The translations under genes were made by a program, and so were the position numbers. Positions 25,401-40,400 of a stretch of DNA of 64,000 nt are shown here, piece by piece. Origin of the DNA: Dromaius novaehollandiae (taxonomy: Eukaryota; Chordata; Aves; Casuariiformes; Dromaiidae); assembly GCF_036370855.1 (NCBI RefSeq), contig NC_088130.1, positions 66,874,941 to 66,938,940 of the forward strand, written 5' to 3'. Below the pieces are notes generated by a model. That model was not told the origin of the DNA. It worked only from the letters and a program-made list of their open reading frames with translations, and made no database searches. The stretch's first letter is position 1; each line of letters opens with the position of its first letter.

Positions 25401-28400
25401 AGTATGCTTCGCACACCATTTATGCAGACACAATACAGGGAGAGTTGAGACACAGAGGAAGGCTCTTGTGGTTAGCTCTGCCCCAGCTCCGTGAGTGTGC
25501 ATTTTAGCTGTGTTAACTCGTATGGCAAGAAACAACTGTACACAACACAGGTACAATGCGTGCGCCTGTGAGTTCCAGGTGTGCAGCCGCAGGAAGCACA
25601 GCAGCATGTCTGCTTTACCTCCATGGTCTTCTTGTACTGCAAATTCCTGTTTTTGTGAATCGCCTCCATTATGAGCTCTATCTGTGAAGAGAACAGATCC
25701 TGTGTCAGCATGTCACTGATCTGCAAAGCGCAAGGGTGAACTATGAAGAGGCAGGGACCAGATTATGAGATGGATTTAGGTACCTTCCTCTGCCTGGAGT
25801 TAGGCACTCCAATATACAAAACCAGTCCAAAACATTCACCTTTCTTTATTTCTATGTAAGACTCCATTTGTATAAGGAAAGGAGCTCTACAGATGAAATA
25901 CTAACAATATATAGTACTGTATGACCTCCATAGGGCCTGGCAAAATTGGCAAACCCACATTCCCCTCTGCTGGGGCCAAACCAGCCTCTGGTTCTGATAG
26001 TTTTCCCTCTTTTTCAGAGAAGGGAACATCAAGCCAAAAGAAGTTAAAAAGGTAGGCCCAAGTCCCCTCAAAATCACAGCTGGAGTCATGTTCCTGGCCC
26101 TCAGCCCATAACACACCCAGCAGACACCAGCGCTCCCAGGCGTATTTCAGGAGCTCCCGTGGCCAAGCTGAAGTCTCCATCACCCTCACAGCCTCTCAAA
26201 CCACTCCTGACATGCAAGCCCCAGGCATCAGCTCACACCACAGAGAGAAGGCATAAGCTCCACGAAAGGGAAGACACCACCTCACTGGGCTGCTACTAAG
26301 GAAAGTGTTTTTAGCGAGGAGGTCCTAAATCATAGTGCAAATCCCTGAGCTACCAGCTCACTGCAGGGACGCAGGAGATGGGAACTGAATTCACGAGCGA
26401 TAGTCACAGCGTGAGACTTCATGGGCCAGCATCACCTCCTGTTCTGGGAGAACGGCGGAGGGACAAATCCAATGCTCCTGACATGTCCCCAGCTGTCCCG
26501 AGCAAGGCACCTTCGCCTGAAAAACGTTCTTTATTGGGGCTGGAGTCCCTGGAGCTAAGCTCCTGCTAGCTATCACTGGCCCTGGCAAAATGACAGCACA
26601 CAGCCGTGAGGAGGAGGAAGTAGGAGGTTGCTGCACAGTTCACTTGTGCAGTTGCAACATTTAGGAACAAACTCTGGACTTCCCAGAAGCCGCAAGCCCC
26701 TGGCAGCAGGGAGGGGGCTGGGACACAGCAGCAAACACGGGCCAGGGCAGGAGCTCAGCATTCCTGCAAACCCTGGCACACCCTGCGGCAAAGGTGCTGG
26801 CTCCCGCATCTCCCTCAACTCCTGACCTTTTTCCGATGCAGTTTTTGCTTTTCCCTGAAGTCCTCCATTTTCTTTGCTTCCTCCCGAAGGGTTTGTGCCA
26901 GCTGGATGTGACTTTGCCCCACATTGTCTACCTCTGCAAAGAAAAAGAAAAACCAAATATATGCCTAAGAAGATGGTATTGCTCAAGTCAACTGGTTTAG
27001 CTGACATAAAACTCACCCAGGAGACCCCTTCCATCCAGGGTCTCTTATCATCATAGGCCTCACTTCGCACCTCCCCTTGCAGAAATATAAAAAGCAGTGG
27101 CACTTTTAAAACACCTTTCAGACAGAACCTGTCTATATAAAGAGCTATTCAGGATCAGTCATGCCAGGGCCTGCACTTCACTTTAATAAAATTCATAGTC
27201 AAGGGAAATTATTCAAAAGAGCACGCTCACATGTCCCCGTCATCCAGATTAATTCAGGCATGTTTCAACACATCACACCCTAAAGCACTTGTCTGGAATA
27301 GGCATTGCCCTTGGCTAGCAGAGAAGCAACCTGGGGCACTGAAAAACCGATGCTAAAAGCTTCAGGCACATCTTCACTGTCACGCTGAGTTAACCTGGCT
27401 GAAGGAGGGCGGCCATACCACAAAACAGTAGCCCATTTGCAGCTCATGAAGCTCAGCTCATTCAGAGCTAAGCCAAACTGCAGCATGCCGCTAAGCCCTT
27501 TTTGCACTGCTAGCTCATGATTCAACATCAACCTGCATCTATTAATAGGTCAGCTACTGCAAGGACAGAGCACACTACAGACATCAGTCAAGGTGCAAGG
27601 CAGCAGACAAATCTGGCTAGGGTGGGCAGCAGCAGACCTCTAGCTGCACAGATGAGTAGAGCACTGGCCCTCTGTGTACAGATGTGGCTGCTTGCTTACA
27701 TACTTCCACCGCTCTTATCCAGGCTGGCTAAATTAAAGCCAGCACGTGTGCATTTACGCAGGCAGGCCATCTGGCTGATGCTGGCTCCCAGCCAGGGCAG
27801 GAGATGCCCTCACAGATGGGCATCTGCCAGGTTTGAGTGCCCAGCTGGAGATCCTTCAGAGAGAGCTTTTTGGATGCAGCAAGAGCTCAAAGGACCCCAA
27901 TTCCTGCTCAAAAGACAAGCTAGAGCAGAAGAGCAGGAGGGAGACAGGGCACCACCAAGGAGCCCTGGCAGGGTTTTGCAGGTCAAACTAGAGTATTGCA
28001 GGTAGACAAGTAAAACTGCTGAAGGCAAAGGGATGTATTTTGCCTTTGAGATGAAGTGCTTGTCCCTTAACTAACTGCAGTTCAGCAATAAGGCACTGAC
28101 AAAAGACCTCATGAACCCATGGAAATGAATGGACTATGTAATGTGGCCAAAGCACCATCCTTTAGATGCTTTGATTACTGAATATCTGTGTGAAGAAGCC
28201 AGTAAGAGCTGGTCTGAGAAATTCCAGCTGAGCTTTTGATGTAAAACTTCTGATGTATAACCTAAGCACAACTTCTGAGCTCCAGCCAGCCTCAAAAACC
28301 CAAGAGAGCCCAGGAGGGACTCCCCACAGGTGGGCCTTCCTTCTCCCACCTTTGCCTGGAGCCCTCCATCCCCAACTCAATCTGCTGGGCTGCGGGTCTC

Positions 28401-31400
28401 CGAGGAGCTGAGCTAGGCCAGGAGACCCATATGTAGTCCTAGGACGATCACTGACTTTCAGAGATCATTTTACCACTTTCCTTTCTCCATGTATTCCTAT
28501 GCACCTGACAGAGCAAACACATGTGAATTATCTACCCTGCTTCTGTTACCCAAACTACCTCTGTCCAAGCCCATTCAGGTATCTCGGCACCGCACTGCAT
28601 AGTGGAAAGCTCTGGTGGAAAAATGGACATCTCAAAAGCAGGGATAAGTACTGGAGATATTTGTGAGGATTATGAGCCTGTAGTTTCTGACACACTTGGA
28701 TAGCACTGCTGTGACACACTCTTCATACACTGCAGCTGTTCAACTTGCCTAGAAACCACACAGCTGGAGGAAGTGCTGGGGAAATCTAAGAAGAGGAGAG
28801 GAGCAGCAGGTTGCCTCCTTTGCCCTACGGTCTGATTTTACAGCTTATGACTGATCCAAGTACAATACAGTTTTGGAGACTTCTCTAGTATTTTCTTCCC
28901 AAACAGCTGCCTGTAGGCTTCAGTACTGCCAAGTGTCTTGACAAACATGAAGAAGTTACTTACGTTGCTTAAAAACATCAAGAGATCTCTTCAGGGTGCT
29001 GAAAAACACAGGCACAATTTTAAAAGAATAGGAAAGCACTGCCAGGCCCACTGTGCAGGCTTTACCAACAGTAACAGCAAAACACTTCTCCTAAACTGAC
29101 GAGTGAGTCCTCGACTGCACACTGGCCAGAGCAGCCTGAAGCAGGTTTATTTACCTTTTTTACACTTTCAGCTTTTTCCCTCTAAATGGGTATAAAACAG
29201 CTCACTTGCTTAGACATCTACTCTTTACCTTTTTTTCCAAACATTGAACATTATTAAATATTCTGAGTTTCAAGACAAACGTTTCAAGCAGCCTCCCATA
29301 AATATCTCTCGGACATACAAACATCTTTCTACATGTTTTATTGGCCAGTGGTTGGAAATGTCGGGAACTTTTCTCCCTGTTAATACACCGTGATGAAAAT
29401 TTCAGAAACATTAAATAACAGTCCAAAATAAAAACATAAACAAATAATCAAAGGATATCAAACTGGGCATATATGATGTACAGAAACAAAGCAGGCAACA
29501 GAAGCTGTCAAGGGTCATTGGGGAAATGGAGTTAGAGGACTGGGGACACCTTGGTTTTCTTCCATCTCCTCATGGGGGATTTAGAGGTGAGGTGCTCTAG
29601 GCTGTCCTCTTTCTTCCAAGAGCTTACTCAGGGAAAGCTGGCAACACCACGTGTTTCAGAGCTAAGTTCTGCTTATAGCTTGCCACATCCACTCTCAGAG
29701 CCAACCACGGCAGCAGCACTGCCCGCACAGGATGGCAACACAGCATCTCTGAAGATCTGCACAGTTTGACTCAAGGAAGTAAAGGTACTTCCCTCTGGCT
29801 ACAAAAAGTTAGGAGCAAAACCTAGGTCTCGTGATCCTCACCCCTCTTGCCTAACCAGCAGGCCACATCTCGTCTGAGTGTCCACGAAGCAGTGAACTTT
29901 GGTTAGTCTATGACTGAAGGGAAGTTCGTGGAGTCCAGCCTGATCACTGGCAAAGGCCAACCCAACTGTGCCCCTCTTCATTCACAAGACCAATTTCAGA
30001 ACATCTTTTGGTAACATTGCTATTGCATTTCCAGATTGTTTTGTCTCTCACCAGCTTCCTTCATTCTCCTCCTCTTTTGCTGTTCCAACTAAGGACACCC
30101 ATAAAAGCAAAACACACACGTGACTGAACTTACTTCAGCTCTGTCTGCCCACAGGGCTTCTTCTTTGACAAGTTAATCAGCTCTTTGCCATATTTTTCTT
30201 CTATGATTGCCCTGTTGAGGAGAAAGGGAAGTTAGAAGCAATTCACATTTCAGAAACTGACTCTCGTTTTTAGCAGAAGTCAAGAACAGCAGGAGTTTCC
30301 TAAGAGATGTCCCCTGACTACGGACAAGGGAATAGCGGATGAGCAGAACAACATCCCACGACTGCAGCCAAGGTACTAGCATGGCCATATCCCTCCCACA
30401 CCACCACAAACACCCAGTGCTATATGCAGAATCCTGCCAACTCCCGACCTGGTGGAGGTTATACAGGAAGGGAACACAGTCACACTGCTGGGTCAGCCCA
30501 CAGGGAGCTAAGATCCGCTCTTATCAGATACCTCCTCCAATCTCCTGTCCTGCCTCAAAAATACTGTGCACGGTTGGTTCAAGTAAGGCTGTTACTGACA
30601 ATTACCCAGCAGTCATTCTAATGAAAATACACTTTACTTTGCTGCAGCTCTGGTACCAATGCGTAGCCCTCCCCATCTCCTAGTAGCTGATGGTTGTAAT
30701 AACCACCTCCACAGGTGACAGAGGACTAAGCAGGCTGTACACTTTCTGGCTAAGTGCAGTCAGGCAAGTCATCTGAGTAGTTTTTAGCTCAGTTTCCTAA
30801 GGAAACAAGGTTTGTGTGATCACACATTTTCTGCACCTTGGTCATCAGTGTCTGTCTGCAGCTTCACACAGATTGCTTTTCAATCTGCTGGATGATTTCA
30901 ACCCAATGTGATGGAAAGGGTTAGAGGGTCTCAAGACAATTCAATTGCCCTGCACTCATCCCAAAACTCAGCTGGGCCATTTCAGTTGTTCAAGAATTGA
31001 ACAGGACTTTTTAAAATGAGGCAGTAATTACCCTCTCCTCCCCTCTTCTCGCCCTTACAGACAACTTCTGAAGAAAAGTCTACATCTTGTGGTGGTAAGA
31101 TCTAAGTAACACCTTTGAGAGATCATATTGTCCTTTCTTCTTTGAAGAGAGAGTTCAAACACAATACACAAAAAGATCACAAAAGAAAACATGTGGATGT
31201 TGTATTCAAACACTAACCAGCCTTTTGCAGTTGGTTTGAAATCTGTATGGATAATCAGGGCTGGACTTGCATGATCAGATGTGGATATCTATATTTGAGC
31301 TATCTGCCCTCGCTGGCAACAGACAGTCAGTGGAGAGAAACAAGTACTGCTACAGGCTTGCACTAGAAGCTCTACTGGATAAAATAAATTGTTTCCTAAA

Positions 31401-34400
31401 ATGCCTTTATCTCTAACTCAGAGGCAGATGGCTATATTGTTATTTCTACAGTTTGGGGATGAAGTTCACTTCATTTACCTCTTTAAAAGCTACAAAAGCT
31501 TGTAGAGGAATGGAAAAAATAAAGATTATAAATTGACTTTTTCCTCTATCTAACCATATTCTTCTGAACTTCCATTTAAGATGAGGCATCAGATCCAACA
31601 GACATGTCCTCCGTGACTGGGACTGTGTAACAGGTGTGCTATACATGGAGAACTGTGCCATGTACAGAGAGGGATACCAGTAGCAAGCCCAGGTTTGGGA
31701 GAAGAGCACTCTTGAGACAGACTGAACTTCTGCAGTCTTCTCCCGGCTAGACACATTGGTGAGGACCTACAGCACCTTCAACAGCAAACATGAAAGGGGC
31801 ACAAGATGCAGAACATGGATTTTCCAATCTCTCAATTGTCACTGATGAGTGGGCTGTGGTTCTCACGGTTCAAGTACTCAGTGGATGGTTCCTCTGGCAG
31901 CTAGAAAGCCCACATTTTGCTGGAACATGGGGTTACAGACTAAACAGATGTAGGTGCATTAGACATTTTAATTGCAAGTCCTCCTGCTCTGCATCACTGT
32001 TACATTTGTTTCAGGCTATTTTGTCCCAAGTCTTGTATTCACAGTTGTGAACATCAAAACAGTTAAAACAGTTGTGAACATCAAAATTACGTTAATTCAG
32101 GATTGTTCTGCAACAGTCTTCATATTTAGCCATTGCCAGCCAGGTGAACCATAAAGCCAAAATACTTTACTAGACCATCTCAGTTATGCCTTTGTAGCCA
32201 CAGAACCTCCACTTAGGTCAAGTCCTCTGATTAATAAATGTGCTAACGCTACTATTTCTTTTTAACATAAAGGTTGTAACCTGTCCACAATGCACAAGGA
32301 CAGGAATAAAAAGTTCAGAACTCCTTGCACATTTCCAATTCTGTCTGCAAAGTCATGTGTCTCCTGTGCAAAGGTATTCAGCTGATCTTCTGCAGACCAA
32401 ATGGTGACCCTGCAGGGACCTCAGCATGGTGAACTTCATGGGAGACTGAGAGACCCAGGCAGGTTACCGACAGCTGCAAACACATCCCCTTCAGTAGGGA
32501 TGCCTGGCAGCATATAGGCTGAAGTATTCAACTGCTCCTGATTCCTCTTTCTTTTTAACACAGATAATTCAAAACGTGAGCATTGGTTGAGCCCTGGGCT
32601 TTGTAACTAGCAGCATCAGTTGCTTAACAACTGAGGACTGCTGGGTACAGGACTTCATACCACAGTACCAGCCTTGTAAGGAAAGGACAGTGTAAAAAGA
32701 TAAGTTCCTTATCAGTCAAAAATCAAAGATGTTTTACATAGTGAATAGTTAAACACAACAGAAAACAAACTGGGAATACAAGAAATAGAAGTAAGTGAAA
32801 CTGCTTCACTTCCCAGGTTCAACCAAATCCATTTTCAGAGGCAACTCTGTACCTTTCCTTCAAAAAGTCTTCGAACTCTTTGCAGTTCTTCCTGCCGTCA
32901 TTCAAATGTTGAATGATGTTGTCATAGCCAACTGTGCTCGTCAAATCCGTACTCTGAAAACACAAGTTAAGAAGGAGTCACATCCCTCTGAATGCAATCC
33001 ACAGCCATTGTCACCGCTGGCAGGATTTACACAAGAAATGGCTCAACCGGGACCCAATGTGCCAGTGCCTGTTTCTGTTTCGCCTATAAACTATATAAAA
33101 GCATATAAACTTTTTGTTTTGGGCTAGGAGACAGTTCCAGATTGAGAAAAGTGATGGCAATTCAGGACAAGGCTCTTTTATGGCTTTCAGAAAACAGAAC
33201 TCAGCTTCAGTCCTACAGCATCCCAGAAACATGCTCTCCCCCAGCCTGAGCACGGCTGGCCCCAAGGCACACCAAAGCTGCCTCTTTAGCACTGTCTCAC
33301 CTCCAAAGCTGGCATAGCCCTTTCCGTCCTGCCCCCTCACAATGCCCTTCCCTGTTCTGCAGATGAGGAACCAAGACATAGCCCAAAAGATTTAGATCTT
33401 GAAAAAAATATTTGAGAACTTGTGTAGCTTTCAAAAGAAAATGGACCTACATGACTCACTTGGGTTTATACCGCAGAAACACAAGGATTAAATCTAGATC
33501 TCCTGTGGCCCACACAGCACAACAAGACATCTCCTCCTAGGAGTTTAGCTGTCTGCTATAGCTTAGTGAAATACAATGCTGAAAAAGCTCCATGTCTCAA
33601 GATACAGCCCATGTTACTACTGCTTCTCCCAGTTTCTGCAGACACCAAGATGGACCTTGGTTGTCATTCACTTGCACTACTCTGGGCATCACCCTCACCT
33701 CTGGCCTCACTGTAGGACCCCCACATCCAGGCAGGAGGTGATCTTGCAGATCTTTCTGCCTGGGGTGTCTATGCTGCAGGCTCTCCTCACTGCCCAAGCA
33801 GCAGTGTATGGATGCACCCAATGACTGCTGCTGCAACAGCCTTTTATTTGGCCTTGTGAAAAATAATCCTGTTCCACTCACATCAGTTCAAAACACTACT
33901 GCAAAGATCATTTCTCCAAGTACCAGGTCCACCCCTGCCACTGCTTATGCCCTCCATGAACTGCCAGCACCTCACACAGGGCCAGTATCTTCAGTCCCCC
34001 TGAAATATCAGAGACACTGAAAGGTCCTGCATCCCACCACCTGTGGGGCCAGCTCCCATCTTCCAACCAACAGGTCCCAGCTCTGCAGTGCCACTCACAT
34101 CGAGGGAAGCTTCCCACAGACTTCTGACACATCACTGCTTTCCTTCGAATTATTTCTTTAAAAAACATATTTTGCTGTGATATTTACAAAAAAAAGAAAA
34201 GATTTATGTGACAATGATGTTGATGGGCTAGGGTGAAGGTTGAATAACACAACCCCATTCTTTCCTCATAACTCTACTATCAGCTGTCTGAGGCCATATG
34301 CTCCATAGGACAAAAACCGAATTTTTGTCCTACAATTGGTCAGGATTTTCCACGCTGGGGGCCTGGGCCAAGAGCAGCACTCCTAAGTGCTATGATAATA

Positions 34401-37400
34401 TAAAGAGGGATGCTCTGACCATGAACTCTCCGTCTCCAGAAGAAGCCCAAAGCAGATGCAGGGAGCTCAACAGAAGGTGTTACCTATCATCTTCTGCAAA
34501 AAGGACTGGTTGGTGTTGTACATATAGGAGCAGAACACATAAGGAAACAGGCTGCAGAAAGGAAGCAATGGCAGAAGCAGATACGAAGCTCAGAGAAAGG
34601 AAGCAAAAGCCACAAATAGCTATTAAGAAGCTTAAAGAGGAATAATGGCAGGATGGAGAGATTCAGGAAATGGTTCAAAGCCAAGATGACGGTATGCAGA
34701 TAACTGGAGAGAAAGCGTGGGAGGCAGACGGAGGGATTTCTCAGGAGTTTGTACTCAGCATGAGAAGTAGGACTGGTATCTGTAGCAAATCAAACATTTC
34801 ATCATTGTGGACTTCCCTAAGAGGTCGAGGATTTGAAAGTCAGTGACCAGAAAGCAAAAGATGAAGCAGAGGTCTGGTGAAGCAGGATCAGCTGGAAACC
34901 CCTGGGTATCACAGGTTAGCTTTGCTCTGTCTGTGCCATGGACGGGCAAGAGCGGATTGTGGAGCAGGATCTAAGGCACAAGCTGATCCCCAAACAGCTT
35001 CTGTTTGTCTAGTGAGCTCACACCTTCCCAAAGCCAGCTTATTACTGAAAACACACAACTCTACTACTAACACCAGTACCCCAATGCTCCACGCACACAG
35101 AGGATTGCTTGTCTGATTGCTGTGCTGTGCCCAGGCTGAGACTGACTAAGCAGCACATATGCAGTTGCTCTCTGCATCTACCTTATTTCCTTTTAAATGG
35201 AGAATAGGAAGTGAAGTTAGGATGTCTTGAATTTTGCAACGGTCATGAGAATTGATTTCAGCGTAAGCATGCTTCCTTTTTCACATAGCTGATTAGCAAA
35301 CACGCAACACAAGCTGCAAACCAGTTGTGTGTTTTCAGTAATAAGCTGACTTGGCCAGAAGAGGCCAAGTGCAGGGTCTCTTCCTCCTGCCCAGGCCACC
35401 ATTGTGGACAGCTGAGCTGCCTGGCCTTCATCCCCCGAGCCTCGGTCTGCCTCCTGCCCCAGAGAGCAGAAAAGGAAACCAACCTTCCAGCCTTGCATCT
35501 GTAAAACCCTCCATTTCAATTGTCTTAAGATGTGTTTATTTTTTACCCTCTCCCTAAGAAAAATGGCCATTTGCCTTTCCAAATGATCCAGATGCATTTT
35601 TGCCTTCTGTTTTGGGGAATGAACCATTTTTTCCTTCCTCCACAGACAAGATGCAGAAGACAACCTCCAGTCTCCCACAGAAGTCGGGGCTGACTGGCTC
35701 ATTTGGAGAACAGGAACAAGCCAGAATAGCCCTGCCCCTATCAATGGCTCTTTTTGGAGAGAAATGTTCACAAAAATGTGTTTTGCATTTTCACAATCAC
35801 CTTAGCTCACAGAAGGATGGAGACAGAGAAACAGTTACCCCCAACTCTACATCCAAACAGCCCCTACACAGTGCTTTGCTGCCCGGGACTGACAGCTCGC
35901 TATGCCGGATAGAAGTGCCCAAGGATGACACGACATGTCAGCACAAGTGGGAATATCTGGTTCATCTGGCCCCAGTACTCAGAAAAATTGTGAGATGGAT
36001 GCCCTCGCAATTTTATTTTATAGTCTCTCCTCCTCCGTGAGAAGGATTTAACTTCAGCCTGTACATATTTCCTAAGCTCCTTCAAGCCCAAGCCTGGACC
36101 ACACTCCACTGTGCAATGTGTTATACAAAACACAGGACATAAGCAACCCCAGCACCAGCAGCAGTATAAAACCAGCATAAAACAGGTATCGGATGCTGGC
36201 CCGTGGGAAGAGGCTCCTTGCCCAGCAGGAACTAAGCTAGGCAGAATAATAAGCCAGGAAAACGACCTTCACAGCACCATTCTGGGCAGATGTCAGCACA
36301 GAAGAATAAAAAGGAACAATGTGACAGCTTGCGGGATCTCCCAAAGGCAGAGCTGGGAGGTAGCAATGGAAGGGGAAGGGGAATAGGGAGAGGACAGGGC
36401 TGTGGATGCAGAGGGAGGGCATGAGGAGCAGGATGGAGTCCTCGGTCAGGCATTTAGCTGAAGGAAGGATACTGCAGATTTTAGGAACTGCTGCTAAAGG
36501 GTTTTGTGTATTTTAAGTCAATTGTGCATTCTTCACTAATACAACAGCTGAGCAGGAAGAAAACTTCCTGGCAAAGAGAGACCCGGCCGTGTATCAGCCG
36601 TATGGCTGCTTTCTGACAAGCACCAAGCCGGCGATCCCAGCCGCACAGCACCCAGACCTCCTGGCCGTCCTGTCAGCTGGTAAACCTGCTGCACCACAAA
36701 CACGGCACGGTCCCGCTGTCGCAGCGCACAGCAAGCAGAACGACTTCAAGGCCACGCTTGTGTGCCATGAGCCCCGGGCGGGCGGCACAGCAGCCGTCCT
36801 AGCTTGCACCAAGCTCTCCCCCTGCAAACAACGCTTAAATGTTCCCTTGCTCCCTGGTGATTTCTTTTGAGTGTTTAGCAGGAGCAACACAGAAGGTTAT
36901 ATGAGAGCAGAGGTTCTCCTTGGAAAAGGGAAAAAAGAAATGGCTGCTCCATTGTTGCACCTTGAGAGAACAAAAGTTATCCAAAAATTGCTGCCAACCT
37001 CAACTTCGCTCTGCCAAAACCAACAGCTTTCTTCCCTTCCAGGCTGGAGACTCATTTCCAGCAGGGCTCTAGGTTTCACAAAACCAGTTCCCCTCCGTCC
37101 TCTGCTGCCATGAACACAGCACAGCTGCCAGCCTTTTCACTGGAAACCGCTACACTGACGTGGGCTTAAAGCGCCTGCTGTTGGAAAGGTGACCTGAAAG
37201 GCTCTGATTCCTCATTTCCTGAGCTCATGCTGGGTTTATCAAAGCACATTTGGTCCAAAAGAGGGTAAATGACCTGGGTGAATTACACTACCTAAAAGCA
37301 CCAAATTAAATCCCATCTCCCGTATAGGTCTTCAGGGAGACGCAAGGCGATGGCGGTGATCTGAAAAGCACACATGTAAACTCTTTTCCAGTCTCAACTA

Positions 37401-40400
37401 GTCTCTGGCGCCGCAAACATCTGCTAAAGTTACCAAGTTTTCCCCCATGAGGAGCCTACGGCATGGCTGAGCTGGACTGATCTGCACCAAGGAGGTGTGA
37501 CAGTCCCGTCCCCTACATGCAGCACTGCCCTGCCTACAGCAAGACCCTCAGGCAATGGGGAGCGTGCCGTCAGCACCCACCAGTCCTGCACAGCCGCCCC
37601 AGCCACCCAAACCAAGCTCAGGACAGAGCTCGAGATAAGCATGGCACACGCGGCAAGTCCCTGCAGGTTCAGCTGCGGTAAAAGACCCGGGGAAGGGGGA
37701 ATCAGCCGGAATAAAATCAGATTGGCTCCTTCGATCTGCTCCTCCTCTCACCAACAGTAGGGCTGGGTGTCATCAATAAAGTATTGATGAGAGAGGCTTT
37801 TAAAAAAAAACAGGCCCATTTCACAGCTAGGAAACTGAGGCACAGCAAAACAAACAACAAGCATGCCTCTTCCCTTATCCAGGGCAGAGAGTCCTCAAAC
37901 TCCTCTTCTTATGAGCTGGACATAAAGTTTTGCAGAAGCAGAGCCCATGAGCAATGACAAACTGACATACTTTCACAGCACACTTGACACAAAGGCCAGG
38001 AGGATTTTGCTCTTCTTCCGAGGGGCTCCTGAACAATGTCTCATTGGAGCTCAGTCCATTGCTCCCAGCCTGAATTTGGCTTCGGGTGCTAAAGAACTGG
38101 CAGAGCCCTTACTGGGAAGGCTGATGCATGCTGGATATGCAAACTGGTGGGAAGCAGGGAGGGTATCGTGATCAGCACGAATAAGGCTGTGGTCTGGGAC
38201 ACGGTCCAACGCAGGGCTGGAGCACTGGCAAGCGATGGCCCTGTTTCCTCTCTCGCAGGCTATTTTGGCTGGGTCTGAACTAAACGGTGCTGGGGGAGAA
38301 GTAAAGACGCCAAAACTCATTAAAAAAACAAAAGAAAAGGCAGGATCTAGGAGCCTCCAGGAGGGTTTGGACCCCGCACATACAAGCTGGAACGCAACGC
38401 ATGGAAAACCAGAGGGACCTCGAAGAAAGAGCAAGCCACGACTGCGCTGCCGCAGCAAGGTCAGCACTTGGGGCTGTCTTTGCTCCTTCGGCCCCTTCCT
38501 CTTCCCCAGCCAGCCTCTCACCTCCTGCTTGTGCAGCACGAGACCGTCACGGTCCTCACCACTTCTCAGGCTCCCTGGGGGAGCTATTAACGGACATGCT
38601 ATTTAGGGTATTGTCCATGGAAACTGTAACTAGATGATTTTAGGTGACAAAGCAGCAGCTGATGTTTCCAGAGAACGCAGAACGGATGTAAAACTCCGAA
38701 GGAATGGAAACTCCCATTTCAAGCTTTTCAAAAGTGCTCCAAGGCTCGGCATGGCACAGCACCACTTACCAATAGAAGCAGACACTGCCTGCTGCCCCGG
38801 TTTGCTCTGTTCCACCCTTACAGACTCCTATAGACTCTCTATAAGAGAAGGAATTTCTCTGCTAATGAATAACTCCAGCAAGATGAAATAATTTGAAGTT
38901 TCACAGAACAAAAAAGTAAATAGGGGATTCAAATCCACACCACATGTGCCACTTCTGTTCTGAAGTTTGATACTTCCAATTGGCATAAAATTATTGTCTG
39001 GGATTTTGCTTGCATTTTTAGCAAGAGGGGCTAAAATGCTGTAACATGGCATCTGAAGCCATATTATGACCTTGTGTGAGTCACAGTTGAAAGGAAAACT
39101 GTTTGATTTGACCTTTCAGTTTCCCCCCACCCCACTTTTTAGAGAAGTCTCCCTGCAGATCCATACCTTACAAAGACAACAGTGTGGGAGAAAAAGCTAT
39201 TTGTCCTAATCACCCCAGAAATAAAAGGGTTTGGGCACAAAAAGATTCAGTAAGTATTGCAGTTTAGTATTTGGTCCTGGTATTTTTTAACCATGCCTGT
39301 ATATACACACACGCTCGATACTTAGCTCTTCAGCTTGAGCTGCCAAGTAAAATCAGAGCTGGGCAGCTGTTGGGCCAACAAGTCAAAACACTCTGCAAGG
39401 AGCACTGCACTGCTCACGGAGTCCTGCCTATTACTTGAAAGATCTTTATTTATGCAGAGCTTTTAGTATCTCTCCTCAGCCTTATGTGCTTAGAAAAACA
39501 CAGCAGTAGAAGGATGTCTATTTTAGTATTCAGAAACACTGCGCGGAGATAAATGGCTGTGCTATTCTGGCTCACAAGCAACACAGTCTAGTCTCAAAGC
39601 TTCTCAAAGCCCTGCAGAGGTTACTGGGAACAGAAAAAAATCTTTACACTGGTTTCTCCAGGGCACAGAGGTAGCCCCAACACTTTTTAAGGTATCCCTT
39701 TCCCACAGGATAATAAAAAAAGCCAGATAGCAAAGCCCAAACCAAGAGGATGGACCCAGTTCACTGCAGTTTGAAGCTGCTCTTTGCTCTCGTTCAGTGC
39801 AGCTGCCATAACAGAAGAAATGAGTGTGGTCCCTGGGGCAGGGAAGGACCCCGGAGCATCGTCCTGCTGCCATGCACAATGTGATACCTGCCCCAGAGCA
39901 CCACTGACTGCACTGCAAAGTCAGTCAAATTTGCTGGGATGGGGAAGAGGGAGCAGTCTGTATAATCCAGTTGTGCATTTTCTCCCACAGATTGACAGCC
40001 CGCTCAGACACATGCCTAAATTCAAGGACTTGCCGAATTGTGGCCACTTGGCTCCATGGGGATAAGAGGGCAGGAGATGTTGCAAGAAGCTGCAGTTCCT
40101 CCCCATCACAGAACCAGGTGGGTACAACATACCAGACAAAACTAACTGGGAGGGAAGAACAGGACTTTTAGTATATCCAGCCACCTTAGAACAGCATCCT
40201 ATGAAAAACAGCATTTCAATTAATAATTTTCCATGCAACCTTATAAGAACTGTCCTCACCCTATGCCAACAAACATGCATCCTGAAAGTCCCACGTATGT
40301 ATGTTAAAAAAGAAGAACAGGCCATCAAACTCTACACAATTAGATCTGCACATAATCCCCACCTTGTTCCTTTTAAATGTCAATCTGAGGATTTAATAAC

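Noticed and set aside
35217-35771. 184-aa minus-strand open frame in PSTPIP2 intron 1
   Set aside because: No recognisable domain, no matching splice structure and no family resemblance; compatible with chance.
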